Assembly (NCBI RefSeq): GCF_008727875.1
Contig: NZ_VTWS01000006.1
Coordinates: 310,001-374,000 of the forward strand
Direction of reading: 5' to 3'
Length of the DNA stretch: 64,000 nt
Source: Larkinella humicola
Lineage (GTDB): Bacteria > Bacteroidota > Bacteroidia > Cytophagales > Spirosomataceae
Shown here: positions 18,531 to 26,832 of the stretch, piece after piece
How the letters are laid out: each line of letters starts with the position of its first letter
Position numbering within the stretch: position 1 is the stretch's first letter
Translations under genes and position numbers: made by a program
Notes under the pieces: generated by a model
What the model saw: the letters and a program-made list of their open reading frames with translations, nothing else
Told to the model about the DNA's origin: nothing
The model's database searches: none

Positions 18531-18827
18531 ATGCAAAAGCTTGAAAATAGTTGTCCGGCCGAAGAGCTGCTAAAGCTGCTTTCGGGGAAATTGAAACCCC
18601 AAATTTTTCAATTAGCCCTGAATGGTCCTTTGCGGTTTAATACATTGCTACGTGAGATTGCAGGGGCCAACAAACAATCTCTTGCTGTAGCTCTGAAAGA
18701 ATTGGTAGACGAAGGCTATTTGGAAAAAGAAGTGATCAGGCAGAAGCCTCTACATATTGAATATATGCTCTCCGAACGAGGGAAAGCCTTGATTCCCGTC
18801 TTTCAACAGTTAGAAAAATTGCAGTAG
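18531..18827 (+). CDS. HxlR family transcriptional regulator
   Basis: Preferred start is ATG 18531 (98 aa); the frame extends to 18468 but those 21 residues are not typical and cross the operator. The winged-helix HxlR core is clear: CPAEELLKLLSGKLKPQIFQLAL, GPLRFNTLLREIAGANKQSLAVALKELVDEGYL, then the wing and LSERGKAL. The conserved N-terminal Cys (C9) may sense electrophiles or thiol stress. Likely regulates itself and the divergent SnoaL-DoxX-DsbA unit. Confidence 0.85.
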   Translation: MQKLENSCPAEELLKLLSGKLKPQIFQLALNGPLRFNTLLREIAGANKQSLAVALKELVDEGYLEKEVIRQKPLHIEYMLSERGKALIPVFQQLEKLQ

Positions 18828-19069
18828 CGGGTTTAGCAGAACTAAACGTCGATCAATGTGATAAATTAGTTTACCGTCTCTACGGTCTTTTAAAACGCCC
18901 ATTTAATGAGACACAAGATAGGCGTTCATTTCTACCGTCAATTTGAGCCAAATATAGTCTTAAATTGCCATCTCAAAAATCAGTGTCTCATTTCTAACAT
19001 TTCGCCTGAGTTTTTGATACAAAAATCAAGTAAATAAACCTTCCGTTTCAAAACCACTCGTATTAGGGA

Positions 19070-19456
19070 CTAAAAACAACCACAATAACAAGACATTTGA
19101 GCATGGCCTTGCTTAAGTTTGTGGATTTTAGATTGAGTACCAGCAGAGTATGTCAATGTAAGTATGCCATCTTTTGAGGAATACACACCAGACACCTCAG
19201 CAGGAACTGATTCATATGCAACCCCACTGAAGGAATAATAGCTTCCATTCACCTTAAAAGTGCCATTTTGGGCCTGCGTGACCATCGGAAATAAAAGATA
19301 GGCACAACACATGCCACTTAATCGATAGCCTTCCTGATAGGGCGCAAGCTCAACGCAACCTTCCGACCAGGCTTCCGATGGAAGAATCTCGGTACGGGAG
19401 TGACAACTGGATAAGGTAAGCAATCCCAGCCACCAAAAGGTTAGCCTTTTTTTCAT
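19070..19456 (-). CDS. hypothetical lipoprotein
   Basis: 128 aa. MKKRLTFWW then a hydrophobic stretch ending LLTLSSC give a lipoprotein signal. The mature part is beta-rich and contains six further Cys, ending in CYCGCF, which could form disulfides or bind metal. No family recognised. The 240 bp before the HxlR gene hold nothing evident. Confidence 0.6.
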   Translation of the reverse strand: MKKRLTFWWLGLLTLSSCHSRTEILPSEAWSEGCVELAPYQEGYRLSGMCCAYLLFPMVTQAQNGTFKVNGSYYSFSGVAYESVPAEVSGVYSSKDGILTLTYSAGTQSKIHKLKQGHAQMSCYCGCF

Positions 19457-19559
19457 GGGAATAATGACGAAATGCCAATAAAAGACCCCATTTCGACAGA
19501 ACTGGTTGGATTGAAATTGTAAAAAGATCGAAATTAAGATTCAAGTAAATCAAACCTCC

Positions 19560-20045
19560 CTAAACTGTGCCCATATACTTACGAGGTGCATTCATCGACG
19601 CAAGAGCGGCTGCGTTGTTTGCGTCACGGCGTGCCTTGACGAGTTCAGAATCTCTCATTGCCTGCATAAATTCACTGCAGGTAGTTGGCGTAACAACACC
19701 TTCAAACTGAAGTTTATAAGGAATATCGATTCTATCAAGGTCGCGCCCGCCTTTGATCGCGACACCCGCGCGTTCGCGTAAAATGATGGATGGTTCACCG
19801 TTCGATTCATCGAACAAAAACTCACAAAATCTCCCGTGTTTGTACCACAGGCCCGATTGAAGAGATTCTGTTTCATCCTGCGGGTCGTACGGGCGGTGAA
19901 CATACATTGCATGGGCCAAGTCTCTTGTTGCATCCGTATGATGCTGCTCATCCTTTGCGTGGAGTTTTAGTTGAAGTTGCCCCCCTAAGGAATCATTGTT
20001 ATCCTCAACAAAATCTAAGTTGTAGTTCGTCAGTAGTAAACTCAT
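19560..20045 (-). CDS. hypothetical protein
   Basis: 161 aa, soluble, acidic, no signal peptide. Features: MSLLLTNYNLDFVEDNNDSLGG start, a mid-part SIILRERAGVAIKGG, and a helical end AMRDSELVKARRDANNAAALASM. I do not recognise the family. It lies in an AT-rich stretch of unknown genes, which suggests acquired DNA. Confidence 0.5.
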   Translation of the reverse strand: MSLLLTNYNLDFVEDNNDSLGGQLQLKLHAKDEQHHTDATRDLAHAMYVHRPYDPQDETESLQSGLWYKHGRFCEFLFDESNGEPSIILRERAGVAIKGGRDLDRIDIPYKLQFEGVVTPTTCSEFMQAMRDSELVKARRDANNAAALASMNAPRKYMGTV

Positions 20046-20138
20046 ATAGAAGCCGTAATAAGGAAACTGTTTGAAATCTAGCTAAATCTCCGCTGAGGAG
20101 TGATTTTTGCCTGCCAAACCTACGTTTTTTATACTACT

Positions 20139-20477
20139 ATGAAAGTACGAATAATTTTCAGATGGTATGACTTCTGGGTCGGTTTCTTCTGGGATCGACA
20201 CAAGCGAATGCTCTGCATTTTCCCGGTTCCTATGCTTGGAATCCGGCTGGCCTTTGATCGTACTGAGGACCGTATGAATATGGTTGAGCCAAAGGAGTCT
20301 GACATATTCCGGGATTTCGTGCAACGTTACCGGCAAATAAAACCTCCCATTCACAAATCACACGTTTTATGTACCCTTTTATTTATTTTATATTCGTTGC
20401 CTCAGGATAAAATACGCAGTTATAAGGATGGATGGAATAGTGCTACCAATCAGTATTACCCTGTGCCAGATTGCTAA
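20139..20477 (+). CDS. small hypothetical protein with IFRWYDFWVGFFWDR motif
   Basis: From ATG 20139, 112 aa. The first 40 residues (IFRWYDFWVGFFWDRHKR...PVPMLGI) match a widespread, uncharacterised short protein seen in phages and accessory DNA (pattern RWYDxWVGxxWD). The remainder is unlike that family and overlaps the convergent membrane gene by 90 bp, so the true 3' end may have been changed by a frameshift. Confidence 0.5.
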   Translation: MKVRIIFRWYDFWVGFFWDRHKRMLCIFPVPMLGIRLAFDRTEDRMNMVEPKESDIFRDFVQRYRQIKPPIHKSHVLCTLLFILYSLPQDKIRSYKDGWNSATNQYYPVPDC

Positions 20478-20642
20478 TCCCCATGAATAGTAAAATACAA
20501 ATCGATGCCAATTACTTAAAAGATTATGGTTGTAGTCATCATTTGATGTCATATCAGACAATGCTCCCAAGGCAGCAAGTAGTAACCAAAACATTAAGCA
20601 GCTTAGTAAAATTTTTAAATATAACTTCCACCCATTCTTCAT
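20388..20642 (-). CDS. small membrane protein
   Basis: 84 aa with two hydrophobic helices (ILLSCLMFWLLLAALGAL and VILIGSTIPSILITAYFIL) joined by a polar, aromatic loop. No family recognised. Convergent with and overlapping the gene at 20139-20477. Confidence 0.45.
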   Translation of the reverse strand: MKNGWKLYLKILLSCLMFWLLLAALGALSDMTSNDDYNHNLLSNWHRFVFYYSWGLAIWHRVILIGSTIPSILITAYFILRQRI

Positions 20643-20721
20643 GATTTCAAGATAACATAAAAGTCCTAATGATTTCGATTGATTTATTAAATCTCCGATT
20701 CACAAACCATCAATTATCTAA

Positions 20722-20752
20722 ATAAAAAGCCCGGCAGTTCTACCACCGGGAA
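20722..20752 (-). terminator. terminator after the YD-repeat-like lipoprotein gene
   Basis: Minus strand: CCCGGTGGTAGAACTGCCGGG followed by CTTTTTATTT. Located about 50 bp after the stop at 20803. Confidence 0.75.
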
Positions 20753-20802
20753 TTAAGTATCTTCAAGTTCGAGGAAATAATGCCCCGAAACCGCCAAAAA
20801 AC

Positions 20803-21651
20803 CTATTGACAACTGATCTTATAGTCCACAAAACTGTAAGATGTGCTTCCCGCAATTTTCTGGCCTGTACCCGAATAGGTATCCCCCACTGCAACGACTC
20901 GCTTTATCTGGCTGCTTTCATCGAATGTATAACGGTATGAAACCACATTATAGGGGTTTGATTCTGTTTGCCCCGTGAATGTCCAATAGGTAATTATTTG
21001 AGTGGGGAGGTTTTTACTCTGCCTGGGTTCAAAGTTTCTAATCTGGGGGAGGTTTGGTTTAGAAAGATCGTATTCAAAAAGGGTCACTTGTCGCCTATTC
21101 AGTTGAGGGACGATGCGGATGTGTTTGACGATGTTCCCGTTTTCAATCGTATATTCGTCGGTCCCATCAGTAAATGCCTCCTTTCCAGTAGAATAGACAT
21201 AGGTATTTTTTACGATAAACCCATCGGAATCATATTCGGCATTTCTAGGAGGGTATATATTTCCAAATTGATCTGGTGTGTAAACGGTTTTTTCTTCCAG
21301 AGTACCCGTATAACTGAAATACCGGATGACTTGGTTAGGCTGGTATTCGTAACGATCCGTTTTACCATCGTTTGGACTAAATGGAACCGGCAAGGTGGTA
21401 ATCTGACTAAGGCGACCTTCTGAGTCGTAGCTAAATTCTTCGTGCCTAAAAAGTCCAAACTCAACCTGTTTTCCATCGATTTCAAGGGCTACCTTTGGAT
21501 CCTTTGGAGTTATGCTAGGACTATAATAAAGTGCATCCATAATTCTACAGCTTTGGGAGGTCGCTGGGGCCAAGTGATCCTGCACCGAACAAGAACTGAA
21601 CAGAAATAATAATATTCCAGGAATGACGAAGCGGGTAAATGGCAATTTCAT
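20803..21651 (-). CDS. lipoprotein with YD-like repeats (DUF4595-like)
   Basis: 282 aa. Lipoprotein signal ends LLFLFSSC. The mature part repeats short beta segments of the form F-x-YDSEGRLSQI, ...EYDSDGFIVKN, DEYTIENGNIVKHI and YTFDESSQIKRV, as in DUF4595/RHS-like YD repeats. Probably a surface or periplasmic beta structure; function unknown. Single gene with its own terminator. Confidence 0.75.
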   Translation of the reverse strand: MKLPFTRFVIPGILLFLFSSCSVQDHLAPATSQSCRIMDALYYSPSITPKDPKVALEIDGKQVEFGLFRHEEFSYDSEGRLSQITTLPVPFSPNDGKTDRYEYQPNQVIRYFSYTGTLEEKTVYTPDQFGNIYPPRNAEYDSDGFIVKNTYVYSTGKEAFTDGTDEYTIENGNIVKHIRIVPQLNRRQVTLFEYDLSKPNLPQIRNFEPRQSKNLPTQIITYWTFTGQTESNPYNVVSYRYTFDESSQIKRVVAVGDTYSGTGQKIAGSTSYSFVDYKISCQ

Positions 21652-21907
21652 ATGGAATAAATTTTAGTGAATAAATGGCTACTAATATAATGAGATATAG
21701 ACACCAATTTATGATCAAAAGTTGGAAGCTACATTTAATATGAATAAAAATTTACTTAAGCATAATCTACTAAGCCCGATTTGTACCAAAACGTGTCTAA
21801 ATAACCTCCGTTTTCTAGATTAGTAACTACCTCACTTTTTACGTCCTTTCCTGCCCCTTCCCATCCGTGGAACTTCGGCTTTCAATTCAACCAAACCCAA
21901 GTTTTCA

Positions 21908-22093
21908 ATGGACCTCAATTCAACCGCCAAGGCCACGGCCGAAGAAGCCGCCCACCAGATCAACCAGTTGATGGGGGACGAAAGCTACTCGATCGAAGAG
22001 AAAATCGCCATTCGACGGGAGCTGGACACCCTGATCCGCAAGCAGATCGACGACAACATCCTCAAACTGCAAACCCTGCGTTCGTCGATCTGA
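21908..22093 (+). CDS. small helical protein
   Basis: 61 aa, charged and helical throughout (TAEEAAHQINQLMGDE...EKIAIRRELDTLIRKQ). No family recognised. Its stop overlaps the start of the next frame (TGATG), a sign of translational coupling. The 256 bp upstream are AT-rich and probably contain its promoter. Confidence 0.5.
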   Translation: MDLNSTAKATAEEAAHQINQLMGDESYSIEEKIAIRRELDTLIRKQIDDNILKLQTLRSSI

Positions 22094-22446
22094 TGAAGTC
22101 CGCTTTTTCGCTCCGCAAAACGGCCACCGCTCCGGTTCAGACATCGGAGCCGGTGGCCACTCCGGATTTTCGGACGGTAATTAGCAGAGTTTCCGGTGCT
22201 GAGGTCCTCCCGGATTTCAAAAAAGTAAAGGAGTGTATAAAACGCGGCTATTGCAGTCAAAAAAAACCAGTTTCACAATCCGACTCAGAAAAGTCCAGAG
22301 GGTTGGTTTCCCTGCCAATACTTGATGCGAAGCGTGTTCAGCCACGACTGTCAGCGAATGCCGATCCATTCAGGATCGTAACCAGCCGCAACAACTCCTC
22401 ACTGATGGGTTTGGAACGCGAAACGGTCTCCTGCAAACCACTGTAA
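22093..22446 (+). CDS. hypothetical protein coupled to the upstream small gene
   Basis: 117 aa, polar. The first 75 residues (MKSAFSLRKTATAPVQ...FKKVKECIKRGYC) look coding, but the last 35 codons run antisense through the end of pfkA, so the true gene may end earlier after a lesion. No family recognised. Confidence 0.35.
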   Translation: MKSAFSLRKTATAPVQTSEPVATPDFRTVISRVSGAEVLPDFKKVKECIKRGYCSQKKPVSQSDSEKSRGLVSLPILDAKRVQPRLSANADPFRIVTSRNNSSLMGLERETVSCKPL

Positions 22447-23339
22447 ACCAACTCATTATTTACCAAGCCCACCATCACCTTCTGTTTACCCTTCAGCAAG
22501 CCTTCCACGGCGCCCAGCCCCAACCGGCTCGCCAGAATCCGATCACAGGCACTCGGGACCCCTCCACGCTGGATGTGTCCCAGCGTCGTTACCCGCAAAT
22601 CCAATTCAGTACCAGACTGTTTCTTGATTTGTTCAGCAACCACCGTTGCCGTCCCTCTTCCCTCCCCTTCGGCCAGCACCAGGATGGCAGACGACTGGGA
22701 GCCATTCCGGTCCTGCCGGAGTCTTTCAATGAGCTCCGCAGCCGATACTCCGGTTTCCGGCAGCAGCACCCGCTCGGCGCCCCCTGCAATACCCGACTGA
22801 ATGGCAATGTAGCCCGAATCGCGGCCCATCACTTCAATCAGAAAGATGCGCTCGTGCGAATCTGCGGTGTCACGAATTTTGTCGATAGCTTCCACGGCGG
22901 TGTTCACGGCGGTATCATACCCAATGGTGTAATCCGTGCCAAACAGGTCATTATCGATGGTTCCGGGCACGCCAATGACCGGAAACGAAAACTCGTCGAC
23001 GAATTGCAAAGCCCCTTTAAAGGTGCCGTTTCCACCAATAACGATTAGCCCGTCAACCGCCCGATTCGTGAGGTAATCGTATGCTTTTTGCCGGCCTTCG
23101 ACCGTCCTGAATTCAGGACTGCGGGCCGATTTGAGGATGGTTCCACCGCGTTGAATAATGTTGCTGACGGTCGATGAAGTCAGCTGAATACCATCCCCAA
23201 GAATCAATCCGCTGTAGCCCCGGCGGATGCCAATCACTTCAATGCCATGGTAGGCCGCTCCCCGGACCACCGCCCGGATACAGGCATTCATCCCGGGCGC
23301 ATCTCCGCCGGATGTCAAAACTGCCACACGTTTCATCAT
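22338..23339 (-). CDS. pfkA: ATP-dependent 6-phosphofructokinase
   Basis: 333 aa, normal length. Commits fructose 6-phosphate to glycolysis. Visible: TSGGDAPGMNA at 9-19, PGTIDNDLFGTD with the catalytic D129, EVMGR at 169-173, and HIQRGG at 255-260. The ATP-site motif reads GGNGT (102-106); Gly at the fourth position fits ATP rather than PPi use, while the usual Asp of GGDG(S/T) is Asn104 here. Start Met1/Met2 are both possible. Monocistronic. Confidence 0.93.
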   Translation of the reverse strand: MMKRVAVLTSGGDAPGMNACIRAVVRGAAYHGIEVIGIRRGYSGLILGDGIQLTSSTVSNIIQRGGTILKSARSPEFRTVEGRQKAYDYLTNRAVDGLIVIGGNGTFKGALQFVDEFSFPVIGVPGTIDNDLFGTDYTIGYDTAVNTAVEAIDKIRDTADSHERIFLIEVMGRDSGYIAIQSGIAGGAERVLLPETGVSAAELIERLRQDRNGSQSSAILVLAEGEGRGTATVVAEQIKKQSGTELDLRVTTLGHIQRGGVPSACDRILASRLGLGAVEGLLKGKQKVMVGLVNNELVYSGLQETVSRSKPISEELLRLVTILNGSAFADSRG

Positions 23340-23405
23340 AACTCGTACTTTAAATGAATCTTGCCGGGATAACTCCCGAATACATTTCCTTGATTTTCAA
23401 CCCAT

Positions 23406-24383
23406 TCAGGCGTATGCCCGGGTGGCCAGGTGATGAAACACCCGTTCGTCCAGCCGGTAGCGGTCGTTGAGGGTCAGGCTACTGCGGCTGGTGAACAAGG
23501 CATAATTGACCGCGTTGTATAACAACCACAGGGAGGGACCCGTATGGAGCAGTTGTTCTTCCGTCCGCAGGCGCTCGTAAGCTTGTTTGGCCAGTTGGAC
23601 CGGAATGGGTAACTCCCGTACGATTTCGTTGGGGCGGCCCGGTATTTCCGTTTGCTGTAACTGCGAATAGACGGTGGTGGTCAGCGTCAACTCCGGTTTG
23701 AGGTGATCGACCAGCAGGTTATGCAAGTGTTGCCGAAAGACCTCGATGGTTAGCTGGCTGTGGTGAATTTTACGGATGGCCGGGCCGGGCCGGTCGGATC
23801 GGTTTTCGGTCGGGCGGTTTTTGGACGAACGCCCCTTCGCACTTTCTCCCGACCACTGCCCCAGCCAGGTCTGGTAGCTCGACACCTGATCGAAGTGATC
23901 GGCCCAGCCCAACAAACCGTTCTGACACAGCTTCCGGAACATGCTGCTGCGCAGGGCCACCATGGGATCCAGCAAGGCCATCAATGACTGCCCCTGAATA
24001 CTGAAAGGCGTTTTCCCGTTGTAACTGTTGGTTAAGATCAGGCAGCGTTGCAGTGGTTCCCCTCCCAGCATAAACACCTCCGGCAACACAATATTGATAT
24101 TGAACTCCCCGGTTGGCGTATACTTGATCAGGAGCGTATACTGCGGAATAAGTGCATCGACCACGTCCCGAATAACCGCATTGGGAATAATAGAATAATC
24201 GGCACTTTGAATGCCAAATATGGTATTCCGTCCCCCTTTAACCTGCCCAACGATCAATTGCTGCCGATCGGTCGCCACAATGTCGTAGTCCGGCAATAGG
24301 TCGGTCAGCCAGACGGGCTGCACCGGATAACAGATGTCGTCCCAGGAATTGGTCAATTGGGGCTGCGCGCTGATATAAGTCAT
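23406..24383 (-). CDS. DUF932-like plasmid/phage-type protein
   Basis: 325 aa. The pattern WLTDLLPDYDIVATD, ADYSIIPNAVIRDVVDAL, LILTNSYNGKTPFSIQG and SMFRKLCQNGLLGWA resembles DUF932 (plasmid- and phage-borne proteins of unknown role). No signal peptide or membrane span. It faces the 4-helix sensor gene across a tandem operator. Fit to the family is by eye. Confidence 0.65.
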   Translation of the reverse strand: MTYISAQPQLTNSWDDICYPVQPVWLTDLLPDYDIVATDRQQLIVGQVKGGRNTIFGIQSADYSIIPNAVIRDVVDALIPQYTLLIKYTPTGEFNINIVLPEVFMLGGEPLQRCLILTNSYNGKTPFSIQGQSLMALLDPMVALRSSMFRKLCQNGLLGWADHFDQVSSYQTWLGQWSGESAKGRSSKNRPTENRSDRPGPAIRKIHHSQLTIEVFRQHLHNLLVDHLKPELTLTTTVYSQLQQTEIPGRPNEIVRELPIPVQLAKQAYERLRTEEQLLHTGPSLWLLYNAVNYALFTSRSSLTLNDRYRLDERVFHHLATRAYA

Positions 24384-24400
24384 TTTATTTGTTTTCTATT

Positions 24401-24428
24401 TTTACAGTTGTAAATTTACAGTTGTAAA
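24401..24428. promoter_or_regulatory. tandem palindromic operator
   Basis: Two exact, adjacent copies of TTTACAGTTGTAAA (24401-24414, 24415-24428). Each copy is an inverted repeat with 6-bp arms and a GT centre. The site lies in the 82-bp gap between divergent starts, so one dimeric repressor bound side by side could control both. A possible plus-strand promoter TTTG-N19-TAAATTTA overlaps it. The regulator is unknown; the XRE protein at 25651 is a candidate. Confidence 0.65.
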
Positions 24429-24465
24429 AATTAAGAAGCAACTTTTTAAAAGAAAGGGCGTACGT

Positions 24466-25149
24466 ATGAACGGATCACGGATCACTCAGCAAAAAATAAA
24501 AGCAACGCTGCTGCTTTTACCCGTTATGGTGGTGGTTATACTCACGTCGCTGAGTATGCGCAGTACGATGCAGGAGGTGGACCAGGCGCTTGGCTCAGTG
24601 TATGCCGACCGCCTGGAACCAGCCGTAGACATGGTGTATCTAAGTGAAAAATTTCACGCCCGGCGGCATTTGCTGGAAACCGTGCTGATTTCACAACACA
24701 CAGGCTCTGCCAGGATTACCCAGGCAAAGCTAAAACAGTACGATACCGGGATTCAGCAACTCATCGACCAATTTGAGAAAACGAGTCTGGTTGCTGACGA
24801 GAAAACGAGTTTGCTGGCGATCAAAACGGTCCTGTCCGACTACAGACGACTGGAGCAGACCATTTTGCGCCAGTGGGCTTCCGGCCAAAGCGAAGCGGCC
24901 CGTGACGCCTTCAACGGGACCGGGGCGGTTCTCTTTCAGCAAGGTGTGACCCATCTGCATGATCTGGCCCGCATTCAGTCGGTCGTTGGGCAGGAGTTTA
25001 TGAAGAAATCCCATACCGAAGCCCTCCACTTTTATGCCAATTCCACCCTACAGGTCGCAGTGGCGATCATTATGGGGCTGTTAATTCTCAGCACCATTTA
25101 CAATGTAAACCTCCGGGATCGTGATCCGAAATCCTGGCACCTCAATTAA
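24466..25149 (+). CDS. membrane protein with four-helix-bundle MCP sensor domain
   Basis: 227 aa. TM1 at about 13-30 (LLLLPVMVVVILTSLSM), a periplasmic helical domain like 4HB_MCP (30-190; YADRLEPAVDMVYLSEKFHARRHLLE), TM2 at about 195-213, then 14 cytoplasmic residues. There is no HAMP, kinase or methyl-accepting domain, so it can signal only through a partner. Confidence 0.75.
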   Translation: MNGSRITQQKIKATLLLLPVMVVVILTSLSMRSTMQEVDQALGSVYADRLEPAVDMVYLSEKFHARRHLLETVLISQHTGSARITQAKLKQYDTGIQQLIDQFEKTSLVADEKTSLLAIKTVLSDYRRLEQTILRQWASGQSEAARDAFNGTGAVLFQQGVTHLHDLARIQSVVGQEFMKKSHTEALHFYANSTLQVAVAIIMGLLILSTIYNVNLRDRDPKSWHLN

Positions 25150-25205
25150 CAGACAGGTGCCGGGCCGGATGAAACGATCCGTTAACTATTAAAACCGGTA
25201 GAGTC

Positions 25206-25616
25206 ATGACGAATTTAATTATAAACAAGCTGGATTATCAACGACTGATCGATCGGGTGGTGCAAGCCAAATCCGATCCAACAGCCTCTTTTAAACACAT
25301 CAGGACCTTGCTGATGGGCGTCAGCCAGGCAACGCTGCTGGAGCCCTCCGACATTCCGGCGGATGTGGTGACCATGAATTCCCTGGTAAAAATCAGGTAT
25401 CTCGACAACCAGAATACGCTGAACATACGGCTGGTGTATCCCGAACAGGCGAATATTTCCCAGCGCCAGATTTCGATATTTGCCCCGTTGGCTACCGCTT
25501 TGCTGGGCTGTAAAAAAGGCGATTTAATCAGCTTTGCAACCCCGGCCCGAACGGTAAAAATCCAGATCGACGCCATTTTGTATCAACCCGAAGCCGCCGG
25601 TGATTTATCGCTTTAA
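25206..25616 (+). CDS. rnk: GreA/GreB-family protein, Rnk-like
   Basis: 136 aa. The C-terminal half (VRIRY-type LVKIRYLDNQNTLNIRLVYPEQA, then ISIFAPLATALLGCKKGDLISF) is the FKBP-like GreA/B domain; the N-terminus is short and helical as in Rnk, the regulator of nucleoside diphosphate kinase, not a full Gre coiled coil. It binds RNA polymerase in known relatives. Followed after 34 bp by an XRE gene. Confidence 0.8.
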   Translation: MTNLIINKLDYQRLIDRVVQAKSDPTASFKHIRTLLMGVSQATLLEPSDIPADVVTMNSLVKIRYLDNQNTLNIRLVYPEQANISQRQISIFAPLATALLGCKKGDLISFATPARTVKIQIDAILYQPEAAGDLSL

Positions 25617-25650
25617 TGTCCCTGGCGTAGGAACAATCAACTCCTGAAAC

Positions 25651-25932
25651 GTGCATCCGAATCCACCTAAGAAAAGAAGTGCCCTGGTTCATTCCACTTC
25701 CATCCTGGTAAAAGCAACCGATCAGGAACCCTCCTTACAACAAGTTGGGAACCTGATTCGGGATGCCCGCTTAAAAGCCGATCTCACCCAGGGCGATCTG
25801 GCGATGAAATTGGGCGTGTCGATCTCTACTGTCAATAAGTATGAAAAAAAGGGACAACAGGTAACCATCGGAACCCTGTTGAAGATCGCCAGGGTGCTGG
25901 AAATCGATCTGATGGTCGGGTTTCTAACCTAA
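25651..25932 (+). CDS. XRE-family helix-turn-helix protein
   Basis: 93 aa from a GTG start. HTH at about 38-90: GNLIRDARLKADLTQGDLAMKLGVSISTVNKYE, then IGTLLKIARVLEIDL. No other domain. Same strand as and close to the rnk-like gene, so probably one transcript. Confidence 0.8.
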   Translation: MHPNPPKKRSALVHSTSILVKATDQEPSLQQVGNLIRDARLKADLTQGDLAMKLGVSISTVNKYEKKGQQVTIGTLLKIARVLEIDLMVGFLT

Positions 25933-25941
25933 TTTAAAGTA

Positions 25942-25973
25942 TCACCAGACTTGCACGATGTCAGGTCTGGTGA
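25942..25973 (+). terminator. hairpin after the XRE gene
   Basis: TCACCAGAC...GTCTGGTGA, perfect 9-bp arms with a 14-nt loop, 10 bp after the XRE stop. A T-rich stretch begins 20 bp later, so it is a weak terminator call. Confidence 0.5.
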
Positions 25974-26038
25974 CGATATTTGTATCCTGATTTTTTAGGC
26001 CCTGCTTTCTGGGAAGCCTCGTACGTACTCTTCCATTT

Positions 26039-26674
26039 GTGAAAAAAAGAATTAAGCGTCGCTATCGCATTGCCCGTTACGTCATCTACCGTCAAACGAT
26101 TCTGGCACCCGTCGATCATTTCTGGACTTTTCTGGGTGCTTTTACCGCCATCGCATCCCTGGGTTTGATTCAGCAATCCCGCTTTACACCGCAGGACGAT
26201 GTTTTTCTTATTGGTTCTTTCGGAGCTTCGTGCGTCTTAATTTTCGGAACAACCCATAGCCCCCTGGCGCAACCCCGCAACCTGGTCGGAGGACACTTGC
26301 TGGCCTCCCTGATTGGCGTTGCCATCCAGAAGCTGGTTCCCGACCAGATTTGGCTGGCATCCGCTCTGGCCGTTTCTCTATCCATTGTGGGTATGCAGAT
26401 CACCAAAACCATGCACCCGCCGGCCGGAGCCACGGCACTGATCGCCAACATTGGTTCAGAAAAAATCAAAAGTTTAGGATTTGGATATACCTTGGCCCCC
26501 GTCATGACCGGCGTTCTCATCTTACTAACAATTGCCCTGATTGTCAACAATATACCAAAAGGCCGATCCTATCCGGTGGCCCCACTGCCCTGGCAAAAGG
26601 CAGCCAGAAAGCTCAGGAGGAACCCGCCCCAGCGACTTCATTCGGACAAGGTGGATGCGCTGGACGTACCCTAA
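26039..26674 (+). CDS. HPP family membrane protein
   Basis: 211 aa with four hydrophobic helices and the defining MHPPAGATAL motif (about 125-134), preceded by LAQPRNLVGGH. HPP proteins include nitrite transporters in cyanobacteria; the substrate here is unproven. The start is GTG; the basic N-terminus (KKRIKRRYRIARY) precedes the first helix. Confidence 0.85.
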   Translation: MKKRIKRRYRIARYVIYRQTILAPVDHFWTFLGAFTAIASLGLIQQSRFTPQDDVFLIGSFGASCVLIFGTTHSPLAQPRNLVGGHLLASLIGVAIQKLVPDQIWLASALAVSLSIVGMQITKTMHPPAGATALIANIGSEKIKSLGFGYTLAPVMTGVLILLTIALIVNNIPKGRSYPVAPLPWQKAARKLRRNPPQRLHSDKVDALDVP

Positions 26675-26832
26675 AACGGGCAGTATGTCAAGGCGGGTGT
26701 CAGCTGGAATCGTTGGAAATCGTCAGTTTAGCCTGTAATAAAGCGATTTCAGACCGGTCTTTCATCAGTTCAGCGAGCCAGGCTTCACACCAGAATGCGG
26801 AATGATCTACTTTTAATGCAACAACCATTCAT

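Noticed and set aside
20082-20354. 90-aa minus-strand frame
   Set aside because: Antisense to the RWYDFWVG protein, whose motif is recognisable, so the plus strand is preferred.
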